NCBI GenBank assembly: GCA_910586505.1
Contig: CAJUGV010000020.1
Location: 1 to 5,921, forward strand
Direction: 5' to 3'
DNA: 5,921 bases
Origin: an uncultured Paraprevotella sp.
GTDB lineage: Bacteria > Bacteroidota > Bacteroidia > Bacteroidales > Bacteroidaceae
Under the pieces are notes generated by a model, which had not been told where the DNA came from, made no database searches, and was given only the letters and a program-made list of their open reading frames with translations. This document shows positions 1 through 5,812 of this stretch, in pieces. Numbering within the stretch: the stretch's first letter is position 1; each line of letters starts with the position of its first letter. The position numbers and the translations under genes are program-made.

Positions 1-42
1 AGGATTTTCAGTCCTTTGCTCTACCAACTGAGCTATGGCACC
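1..42 (-). tRNA. tRNA-Phe (GAA), 5' part only, cut by window edge
   Basis: Read on the minus strand, this is the first 42 bases of a tRNA. It has a 7-base acceptor strand (GGTGCCA), TA, a D arm with stem GCTC/GAGC and loop AGTTGGTA, then an anticodon arm with 5' strand AAGGA, loop CTGAAAA and the start of the 3' strand (TCCT). The loop places GAA at positions 34-36 with T33 before it, so the tRNA decodes phenylalanine codons UUC and UUU. The variable loop, T arm and 3' acceptor strand lie beyond base 1. It has its own promoter just upstream and follows the operon terminator. Confidence 0.95.
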
Positions 43-66
43 TACTATCTTTCTCGTTTCTGGCTG

Positions 67-97
67 CAAAGGTAGCAATTCTTTTTTTAGTATCAAA
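67..97 (-). promoter_or_regulatory. Bacteroidetes-type promoter for tRNA-Phe
   Basis: On the minus strand, TTTG (94-97) is followed by a 19-base spacer and TACCTTTG (67-74). This is an exact match to the Bacteroidetes primary sigma factor consensus TTTG-N19-21-TAnnTTTG. The expected transcription start is near 60-62, giving a leader of roughly 18-20 bases before the mature tRNA 5' end at 42. The spacer is A-rich, with a run of seven A. The tRNA therefore need not rely on read-through from the upstream operon. Confidence 0.85.
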
Positions 98-130
98 GTT
101 TTATGTACATGTTTTTATATACAGAAGTTC

Positions 131-186
131 AAAAAGATTGCTCCCAGCCGTTTGTTGTTGAGATTATAAACGGGATAGGGAGCAAT
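131..186 (-). terminator. Intrinsic terminator of the sppA-lpxK-pnp-thiL operon
   Basis: A perfect 9-base inverted repeat, ATTGCTCCC (137-145) with GGGAGCAAT (178-186), encloses a second perfect 6-base repeat, CCGTTT (148-153) with AAACGG (168-173). The loop is 14 bases, and a 2-by-4-base internal loop separates the two stems. On the minus strand the structure is followed by C and then five T (135-131), the arrangement expected of a rho-independent terminator. It lies about 60 bases after the thiL stop codon and about 35 bases before the tRNA-Phe promoter, so it should insulate the two units. The plus strand has no T run after the stem, so termination is expected on the minus strand only. Confidence 0.8.
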
Positions 187-211
187 AATAGAGTGGGGGC
201 AGAAGGAGATT

Positions 212-236
212 AATGACGGCTTTTAGGCCGTACATT
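212..236 (-). terminator. Small hairpin just after thiL, possible accessory terminator
   Basis: On the minus strand AATG, a bulged T, and ACGGC pair with GCCGT and CATT around a 6-base loop (CTAAAA), giving nine pairs. The hairpin starts eight bases after the thiL stop codon. No T run follows it, so it may help stabilise the 3' end of the message or slow polymerase ahead of the stronger hairpin at 137-186, rather than terminate alone. The role is inferred; the pairing is visible. Confidence 0.4.
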
Positions 237-244
237 ATTCTGTT

Positions 245-1333
245 TCAGACTTTCAAAGGGTTCCATCCTTGGGCTTTCAATTCAAACTCATTGCCATCGC
301 GGCAGACGAGCGTGCAGCCCAAGTCTGCTTTTGTGATGTGGCCAATGATTTTCACATCTTTCATTTGACTAACCTTTTCATGATCTGATAGAGGAACGGT
401 AAATAATAACTCGTAGTCTTCTCCACCGTTCAGAGCACAAGTTGTGACATTCATATTCAGGCTTTCTGCCATTACTGCAGTTTGGTAATCTAACGGGATA
501 TGTTCCTCATAAATTCGGCATCCGGTGCCGCTTTGTGTACAGATATGGAGTAGTTCTGAACTTAGGCCGTCTGAGATATCCATCATAGAAGTGGGTTGAA
601 CGTCGGCTGTTGCTAAAGCGAGAATGATGTCTCGTCGCGCCTCTGGTTTTAGTTGTCGTTCTAGCAGATACTCTTTTCCGCTGAAATCGGGCTGTGCCAT
701 AACGAATTCCGTTCCGAGGTTACCCTTTCCTTTCTTATGCGCTTCTGCTGTTTGTTGGTTAAATACGGCTTTTTCCCGTTCCAGCAGTTGCAGGCCCATG
801 TAAGCTGCACCCAGGTCTCCGCTGACGCATATCAGGTCCGTTTCGCGGGCACCGTTACGGTAAACAATGCATTCTTTGTCTGCTTCGCCTATACAGGTGA
901 TGCTGATAGCTAATCCGGTAAGGGAGGAAGTAGTGTCGCCTCCCACGATGTCGACTTCGTGACTGTCGCATGCCAATTTCAGACCTTCATAGAAATCGTC
1001 CATGTCTTCTACACTAAACCGTTTGCCCAATGCGATCGACACAATCATCTGTCGTGGCATTCCGTTCATGGCGTAAATGTCTGAGATATTGACCATGGCG
1101 GCTTTATAGCCCAGATGTTTCATCGGGACATAGGTCAGATCGAAGTGAATACCTTCCATCAATAGGTCACTGGTGGCTAGGATTTGTTTTCCGGACGGAT
1201 ATTCCATCACGGCACAATCATCACCTACTCCGTAACGGGTAGAGGGGTTTCTCAATTTGATGTTTTCCGTGAGGTGTTTGATGAGTCCGAATTCTCCTAA
1301 AGAGGAAATCTCTGTTCTGTTCTGTTCTTGCAT
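245..1333 (-). CDS. thiL: Thiamine-monophosphate kinase
   Basis: ThiL phosphorylates thiamine monophosphate with ATP to make thiamine diphosphate, the last step of cofactor synthesis, in the cytoplasm. The 362-residue product carries the family motifs in order: GVGDDCAV (35-42) and S55-D65 for metal and nucleotide binding; the conserved segment around MVNISDIYAMNGMP (80-93); GGDTT (131-135); GDLG (172-175); MDISDGL (251-257); and GGEDYELLF (303-311). This is the AIR-synthase/PurM-like fold. It is longer than the Escherichia coli enzyme (about 325 residues), mainly through a polar, lysine-rich stretch at about 186-222 between the two domains. The ATG start leaves 13 bases after the upstream phosphorylase gene, with no clear Shine-Dalgarno. 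It is the last gene of the operon, followed by two hairpins. No active-site motif is missing. Confidence 0.95.
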   Translation of the reverse strand: MQEQNRTEISSLGEFGLIKHLTENIKLRNPSTRYGVGDDCAVMEYPSGKQILATSDLLMEGIHFDLTYVPMKHLGYKAAMVNISDIYAMNGMPRQMIVSIALGKRFSVEDMDDFYEGLKLACDSHEVDIVGGDTTSSLTGLAISITCIGEADKECIVYRNGARETDLICVSGDLGAAYMGLQLLEREKAVFNQQTAEAHKKGKGNLGTEFVMAQPDFSGKEYLLERQLKPEARRDIILALATADVQPTSMMDISDGLSSELLHICTQSGTGCRIYEEHIPLDYQTAVMAESLNMNVTTCALNGGEDYELLFTVPLSDHEKVSQMKDVKIIGHITKADLGCTLVCRDGNEFELKAQGWNPLKV

Positions 1334-1346
1334 GAGTCAGGGATAA

Positions 1347-2156
1347 TTAGGCGCGGTTTATCATTTCACGCATGATTTCCGCCATGAGCGGTTGTACGGC
1401 GTCTGCTGCCTTTTGTACTTCTTCATGGCTTACTTCCACGATTTTGCCCTCTACACCTAGGTCTGTGATGACACTGATGCCGAAGCATTTGATTCCGCAA
1501 TGATTGGCAACGATTACTTCGGGAACGGTGGACATTCCTACGGCATCGGCTCCCCATATACGGAACATCTTGTACTCTGCGGGTGTTTCAAATGTAGGTC
1601 CTTGGGTGGCAAGATAAACGCCTTGCTGCACCTTGATGCCCTTTTCTGTTGCAATGGCTACGGCTTGTTGGATAAGTTTCTTGTCATAAGCCTCAGACAT
1701 ATCCGGGAAGCGGGGGCCGGTCGGGAAATTCTTGCCTCGAAGCGGATTTTCAGGCAAAGCATTGATTTGGTCGGTAATAATCATAAGGTCTCCGATTTCG
1801 AAGGCCGGGTTGGTGCCGCCGGCGGCATTGCTTACGAAGAGAGTCTTTATGCCCAGTTCATACATCACGCGTATAGGGAACGTGACTTCTTTCATCGTAT
1901 AGCCTTCGTAGTAATGGAAACGGCCTTCCATAGCCAGGATGTCTTTGTCGCCCAGCTTTCCGAAGATGAGGTTGCCGGAGTGGCCCTCTACGGTGGAAAC
2001 GGGGAAGTTAGGAATGTCCTTGTATGAGATGCGTGCGGCATCTGTGATTTCGTCTGCCAGTTTTCCTAGTCCTGTGCCGAGGATGATAGCCGTAGTCGGG
2101 CTTGTTGTCATCTTACTTTTTAGCCAGGATGCTGTTTCTTGAATTTTTGAATACAT
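1347..2156 (-). CDS. Purine nucleoside phosphorylase, trimeric (PNP/MTAP) family
   Basis: The enzyme cleaves purine (deoxy)nucleosides with phosphate to a free base and (deoxy)ribose 1-phosphate, for purine salvage in the cytoplasm. At 269 residues it has the usual length for the trimeric class. Residues matching the human PNP active site are visible: phosphate loop GTGLG (27-31, T28); EGHSGN (57-62); GRFHYYEGY (78-86, giving R79, H81 and E84); SNAAGG (109-114, N110); GPTFET (186-191, E190); GMST (207-210, M208 and S209); and H244. The base-specificity position, Asn in human PNP (N243), is Asp232 here, so substrate range may differ. The start at 2156 is preferred over Met16 (2111) because residues 5-16 match the N-terminal helix of the family (compare TAEWL in mammals). 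This start makes the gene overlap the 3' end of lpxK by 44 bases in another frame. Confidence 0.94.
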   Translation of the reverse strand: MYSKIQETASWLKSKMTTSPTTAIILGTGLGKLADEITDAARISYKDIPNFPVSTVEGHSGNLIFGKLGDKDILAMEGRFHYYEGYTMKEVTFPIRVMYELGIKTLFVSNAAGGTNPAFEIGDLMIITDQINALPENPLRGKNFPTGPRFPDMSEAYDKKLIQQAVAIATEKGIKVQQGVYLATQGPTFETPAEYKMFRIWGADAVGMSTVPEVIVANHCGIKCFGISVITDLGVEGKIVEVSHEEVQKAADAVQPLMAEIMREMINRA

Positions 2157-3213
2157 AACCAGTAATGTTTTCGTTAAACGATTCTTGTTGATTTTGCAAT
2201 ATCTCTATTTCGACCGGAAGTGCGTAAAGGTGTTGTCTTGCCTCTTCGCTCAGGCCGTTGAGGTTTTGAAGTCGGGTGGCGTCCTTCTCTGTGGTCACGA
2301 TAAGTTTGGGAGCCGGCATCTGTGCAAAGGTGTTGCTGATGAGGGCCGCATCGCGGGTGGAGAAATAGTGGTGGTCGCCGAAAGAAAGTGGGGTGATGTG
2401 GCTGCCATAGTGTTCAAGGTCCATCCTCATCTGTTCCGGCATGGCGATACCGGTAAGCAGCAGCACATGTTGTTGCGGCAGCAGTTGTTCGGGAGGAACT
2501 TCCTCCCCTCCGAACAGAGGTATGAGGTTGCCGTATTTGAATGTGGAGAAGAATAGTTTCTGGTAGGGATAAAGTTTCAAGGCTTTGCTTATTACGCGGA
2601 ATCCCATAGGTTTGATATCGGCCGGACATTTTGTGACAATGACGATATTGGCGCGCTCCTGCCCTTCTTTGGGCTCACGCAGGCGGCCCGCCGGAAGGAG
2701 TTTGTCATCGCAGATGAGCCGGTGGTAGTCCACCAGCAGGATGTTGATGCCTGGTTTGACGTAACGGTGCTGGAAAGCATCGTCAAGGATAATGACATCT
2801 GTACCCGGTGCGGTCTGTTCGTCGCAGAGACGCTCTATTCCTCGTCGGCGGTTGGCATCTACCGCCACGTATACATCGGGGTATTTTTGTTTCATCTGGT
2901 AGGACTCGTCACCGATGACGGGCATCGGAGTGTCGGTAGAAGCCAGCACGAAACCTCTCGATTTACGTTTGTAGCCACGGCTCAGTACGGCCACCTTGTG
3001 CTTCTCCTTCAGCAGGCGTATGAGGTATTCCGTGTGTGGCGTTTTTCCTGTGCCTCCCACGGTAATGTTGCCTACTGCGATGACGGGGATATCATAGCTC
3101 TTTGATTTTAGAATTCCCATCTCGAAGAGCTGGTTGCGTAGTCTGACGCCTATTCCGTATAACCAGGATATGGGCAACAGCCATTCGTTTATTTTAATCA
3201 GGTCTCCCTCCAT
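2113..3213 (-). CDS. lpxK: Tetraacyldisaccharide 4'-kinase (lipid A biosynthesis)
   Basis: LpxK transfers phosphate from ATP to the 4' position of the tetraacylated disaccharide precursor, forming lipid IVA, at the cytoplasmic face of the inner membrane. The 366-residue protein has the hallmarks in order: a hydrophobic, amphipathic N-terminus (about 10-35) expected to touch the membrane; P-loop GNITVGGTGKTP (48-59); SRGY (78-81); GDE (101-103); ILDDAFQHR (142-150); LPAGRLREP (173-181); TK (194-195); FGDHHYF (278-284); and TTEKDATRL (307-315). The GDE aspartate and a DHH histidine correspond to the catalytic pair proposed for the Aquifex enzyme. It starts seven bases after the sppA stop codon without an obvious Shine-Dalgarno, and its last 44 bases overlap the next gene. 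Coupling with sppA expression is likely. Nothing suggests decay. Confidence 0.95.
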   Translation of the reverse strand: MEGDLIKINEWLLPISWLYGIGVRLRNQLFEMGILKSKSYDIPVIAVGNITVGGTGKTPHTEYLIRLLKEKHKVAVLSRGYKRKSRGFVLASTDTPMPVIGDESYQMKQKYPDVYVAVDANRRRGIERLCDEQTAPGTDVIILDDAFQHRYVKPGINILLVDYHRLICDDKLLPAGRLREPKEGQERANIVIVTKCPADIKPMGFRVISKALKLYPYQKLFFSTFKYGNLIPLFGGEEVPPEQLLPQQHVLLLTGIAMPEQMRMDLEHYGSHITPLSFGDHHYFSTRDAALISNTFAQMPAPKLIVTTEKDATRLQNLNGLSEEARQHLYALPVEIEILQNQQESFNENITGYVFKNSRNSILAKK

Positions 3214-3220
3214 TTTTGTT

Positions 3221-4984
3221 TTAGTTGATAAAGTTAGGCTCGTATGGCATGCGGGCTTGAAGGCTGCTGCCTTGTCCCATATGTTTCAGGTTCATGAGTG
3301 GTGCATAGTATGCACCGAGTGTTTCTTGCAAGGTGGCGTTCAGGTAGTCCTTTTTCTGTTTCTCAAGCATGCCTTCATACCATGGGGCGGGGGCTGGGAG
3401 CCGTTCTGTATAATAGTCGGTAGTTCCGGCCAGCAAGGCTGCCTTTTCGATGGCAGCCTGCAAGCCTCCGCAGGCATCGGTCAGTCCGTTTTCTGTAGCT
3501 TGCCGTCCGGTCCATACTCGTCCTTCTGCCAGTTTTCTTACTTCCTGGCGGTCTATGTGGCGTCCTTCCGCCACGCGGTCGATGAAGAGATCATAGCCTC
3601 TTTGGATATATTGCTCCACCATGCGGGCTTCCGAAGGATGGAAAGGGCGCGACATCGTGCCGAAGTCGGCATAAGTGTTGGTCTTCACAACATCGAAGTG
3701 CAGCCCTAACTTTTCACCGAGGAGGCGGCTGGCATCGGGAATCAGGCCGAAGATACCGATGCTGCCGGTCAGTGTGGTCGGTTCGGCGATGATGTAATGG
3801 GCGGCACATGCGATATAGTAGCCGCCTGAAGCCGCCATGCCTCCCATGGAGACTACAACTGGTTTGGCTTCGGTGAGCAGCTTTACTTCATGCCATATTT
3901 GTTCGGATGCGTATGCACTTCCGCCGCCGGAGTTGATGCGTAGCACTACTGCTCTTACCGATTTGTCCTCTCTGAGGGATTTCAGATCGCGGCATACGCT
4001 TTCTGCATCTATGATGTTTTCGCTCCAGTCAGTCTTTCTTTCAACGATGTCGCCATACGCGTAATATACCGCTATCTTGTCTCCTTTTCCGGTTGTCGCT
4101 TTGCTTGTCGCAGCCAGCTCCTTTACGCTGACGAGCGGCAATAGTCCTTTGCGTTGTCCCGTGCGTGTACGTAGTAGGTTGCTTACGCCGTCTATATAGC
4201 ACAAGGTGTCCACCATGCCGATCCGTATCAGTTCTCTGGCCGGCCGGAATGTAAGCATGCTGTCTGCATATTCATTTAGCAGGGACGGGCTGATGTCGCG
4301 TGCGAGGGATACATCTGTCAGCATCGTCTGCCAGATGTCGTTCAGATAAGCTGTCACCTGTTTGCGGTTGGCCTCGCTCATCTGTGTGGCCGTGAAAGGT
4401 TCCACTGCCGATTTGTACTCGCCGACTTTGAACACTTGCATCCGGATGCCGATTTTCTCCAGCAAGTCTTTATAGAAGATGGGCTGAGATGCCATGCCGC
4501 ACCAGTTCACCAGCCCCTGCGGATTGAGTATGATTTTGTCGGCCACACTGCAAATATAGTAAGTGCCCTGTGTGTAACTGTCGCCATAAGCGAGGACGAA
4601 TTTTCCGCTGTTTTTGAAATCTTTCAGGGCATCTCTTATTTCCTGTATCATGCCCGGTGTGGCATCTGTCAGAGATCGGGCCTCGATGTAGATTCCGGCA
4701 ATATCGGGATTCCTTTTGGCTTCGCCGACCGCAGTCAGCACTTCCTGCAGGCTGAGGGTCGGTACGGTATTGCCCAGCAAATCGCCGAGCAGATTTTCCG
4801 GTGTGTCTTCCAGCAATGTTCCGTTAAGGGTGAGCCGGAGTATGGATTGTGGTTTGATAGCCGTAGTGGTGTTTCCTGCTGTTATGAGTCCCGTCAATGT
4901 GAGAACGCTTAATATAAAGAAGACCGTTGCAGCCAGAAAAAGGCCGCAAAGTGTGGCTAAGGTATATTTGACGAAATCTTTCAT
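3221..4984 (-). CDS. sppA: Signal peptide peptidase SppA, long (67K) type, S49 family
   Basis: SppA is an inner-membrane serine protease that degrades signal peptides left after preprotein cleavage, with its active site on the periplasmic side. From the ATG at 4984 the product has 587 residues, close to the E. coli long form (618). One membrane helix lies at about residues 8-33, followed by two tandem S49 domains. The catalytic lysine is K191 in GEYKSAVEPF in the first domain. The nucleophile is S386 in GGMAASGGYY in the second, followed by TLTGSIGIFG. RINSGGGSA (about 349-357) is the usual S49 glycine-rich loop. A GTG codon at 5011 would add nine residues. I reject it because it falls at the predicted transcription start and the added residues precede the basic n-region and helix. 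It is the first gene of the operon. Confidence 0.95.
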   Translation of the reverse strand: MKDFVKYTLATLCGLFLAATVFFILSVLTLTGLITAGNTTTAIKPQSILRLTLNGTLLEDTPENLLGDLLGNTVPTLSLQEVLTAVGEAKRNPDIAGIYIEARSLTDATPGMIQEIRDALKDFKNSGKFVLAYGDSYTQGTYYICSVADKIILNPQGLVNWCGMASQPIFYKDLLEKIGIRMQVFKVGEYKSAVEPFTATQMSEANRKQVTAYLNDIWQTMLTDVSLARDISPSLLNEYADSMLTFRPARELIRIGMVDTLCYIDGVSNLLRTRTGQRKGLLPLVSVKELAATSKATTGKGDKIAVYYAYGDIVERKTDWSENIIDAESVCRDLKSLREDKSVRAVVLRINSGGGSAYASEQIWHEVKLLTEAKPVVVSMGGMAASGGYYIACAAHYIIAEPTTLTGSIGIFGLIPDASRLLGEKLGLHFDVVKTNTYADFGTMSRPFHPSEARMVEQYIQRGYDLFIDRVAEGRHIDRQEVRKLAEGRVWTGRQATENGLTDACGGLQAAIEKAALLAGTTDYYTERLPAPAPWYEGMLEKQKKDYLNATLQETLGAYYAPLMNLKHMGQGSSLQARMPYEPNFIN

Positions 4985-5018
4985 ACGTGTATGTTTGGCA
5001 AAAGGATGCACAATAGCG

Positions 5019-5049
5019 CAAATGTACGATAATGTCCACGATTTACAAA
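5019..5049 (-). promoter_or_regulatory. Bacteroidetes-type promoter of the sppA operon
   Basis: On the minus strand TTTG (5046-5049), a 19-base spacer and TACATTTG (5019-5026) match TTTG-N19-21-TAnnTTTG exactly. The spacer equals that of the tRNA-Phe promoter in this window. A very AT-rich tract lies immediately upstream (5050-5080) and could act like an UP element. The expected start near 5012-5014 gives a leader of about 28-30 bases to the ATG at 4984. I found no equally good promoter in the gaps between the four genes, which supports one polycistronic message. Confidence 0.85.
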
Positions 5050-5433
5050 AACTATACCTTATAATAATATTTAAATAATAGGCGCGTATGGGTTTGTGTG
5101 CCGTTTTGCTCCCGTTTGCGGATGGATTATGATCTTAATAATTGGGTTTCTGCGCGTAGTTATGGCTGGCGGTCGGGTGTCGTTTTGTCAGATAGTCACC
5201 ATCGGGTGCGCATGGTTGTGTTTTATCCGTGTGAGTTGCGGGGGCTTCGTATTTGCGCGAATCTGGTGGAATATGTGACTGACAGAAAATCGTGGATGGG
5301 ACTTTTTGGAGTGCTTTGTGAAAGCCGGGGGAGGATGTCTTGCGGCAAGAGGGTGTCGGATATTGTCTGTTTGTCGGTTTTCAGTGTCATTTTGAATGTT
5401 TGTCTGTGTGGGGATTTTGTTTGATTCTGGATG
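5050..5433. other. Intergenic region, G+T-rich on plus strand, no convincing gene
   Basis: No recognised gene lies here. By hand count, 210 of 300 plus-strand bases from 5161 to 5460 are G or T, compared with 33 of 60 in a sample line inside sppA (3841-3900). A plus-strand open frame runs from a GTG at 5098 (first ATG at 5122) to a TGA at 5422-5424, giving 108 or 100 residues. It is rich in Arg and Cys and matches no family I know. A minus-strand frame of 55 codons (5223-5390) overlaps it. Neither has a promoter or ribosome site I can recognise. The region could be decayed coding DNA, an untranslated RNA or plain spacer. Confidence 0.5.
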
Positions 5434-5464
5434 AAAACATGTGTCAGACGCAGTGTTTTTTTTT
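5434..5464 (+). terminator. Possible weak plus-strand intrinsic terminator
   Basis: AAAACA (5434-5439) and TGTG (5440-5443) can pair with CGCA (5449-5452) and TGTTTT (5454-5459), with a 5-base loop (TCAGA), one bulged G and one G-T pair. A run of nine T (5456-5464) closes the structure, leaving five unpaired. It starts ten bases after the TGA of the plus-strand open frame at 5098-5424. The stem is mostly A-T, so it would be weak, and no plus-strand promoter is visible upstream. Confidence 0.3.
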
Positions 5465-5508
5465 GTGTGAATGCTGCTTTCGCTCTGTTTTCGGGGAGGT
5501 TTTTACTA

Positions 5509-5591
5509 TTTACTGCGCAGTAAAATGATTTTTATTGCTCTTCGTTTTTCATTTTGTAGCGCAGTAAAATAGGGGATGAAGCGCATAAAAT
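5509..5591. repeat. 16-base palindrome and three direct repeats of GCGCAGTAAAAT
   Basis: TTTACTGCGCAGTAAA (5509-5524) is a perfect palindrome. Its right half, extended to GCGCAGTAAAAT (5515-5526), recurs exactly at 5559-5570 and again at 5581-5591 with a single G missing. The copies start 44 and 22 bases apart, close to whole helical turns. TTTTACT at 5501-5507 adds another inverted half site. The arrangement resembles operator sites for a dimeric DNA-binding protein. The sequence is certain; the role is inferred. Confidence 0.55.
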
Positions 5592-5695
5592 GTATTCAAA
5601 AAGGGGGATAGGCCGTCTGTTTAACAGCGCGAAGCTATATAAAAGGCCGCAAAATCCTTTTCTTTCGACTTGAGATATTATCTAAAATGTGACCA

Positions 5696-5707
5696 TTTGC
5701 ATGCAAA
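5696..5707. repeat. Perfect 12-base palindrome
   Basis: TTTGCATGCAAA is its own reverse complement. It lies eight bases before a TATAAT at 5715-5720. It could be a binding site for a dimeric regulator, but 12-base palindromes also arise by chance, and no gene it would control is visible. Confidence 0.35.
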
Positions 5708-5741
5708 CTGACGGTATAATAGAAGAAATGTCATTTGCTCT

Positions 5742-5812
5742 CGAACTTTTGCTTTTTCTTCTTATTCTTTTCGATAGAGCTTTTGCTTTAAAAATTCCGT
5801 TTAAAAAGTTCG
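5742..5812. repeat. 9-base inverted repeat enclosing a 10-base direct repeat
   Basis: CGAACTTTT (5742-5750) and AAAAGTTCG (5804-5812) are perfect reverse complements separated by 53 bases. CTTTTGCTTT occurs at 5746-5755 and 5780-5789. The wide spacing and AT-rich content make a stable hairpin doubtful. The tract could belong to an untranslated leader of a gene to the right. Confidence 0.35.

Noticed and set aside
1589..1596. TACATTTG on the minus strand inside the phosphorylase gene, possible internal promoter for thiL
   Set aside because: The upstream element is only TTTA with an 18-base spacer, and the site lies within coding sequence. Chance is likelier.
1500..2027. Plus-strand open frame of 175 codons opposite the phosphorylase gene, and other long plus-strand frames opposite lpxK and sppA
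   Set aside because: The opposite strand encodes complete proteins with intact catalytic motifs. These are antisense shadows with no recognisable domain.
4551..4558. TATATTTG on the minus strand inside sppA
   Set aside because: No TTTG lies 19-21 bases upstream.
4985..5011. GTG start for sppA adding nine residues
   Set aside because: It falls at the predicted transcription start, and the added residues lie before the natural signal-anchor start at the ATG.
5611..5650. Two GGCC copies that could close a hairpin
   Set aside because: The stem is only four pairs around a long loop, with no T run after it.
5715..5720. TATAAT, an E. coli-type -10 box
   Set aside because: No -35 partner is present at suitable distance, and Bacteroidetes promoters use TAnnTTTG. 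The match is expected by chance in AT-rich DNA.
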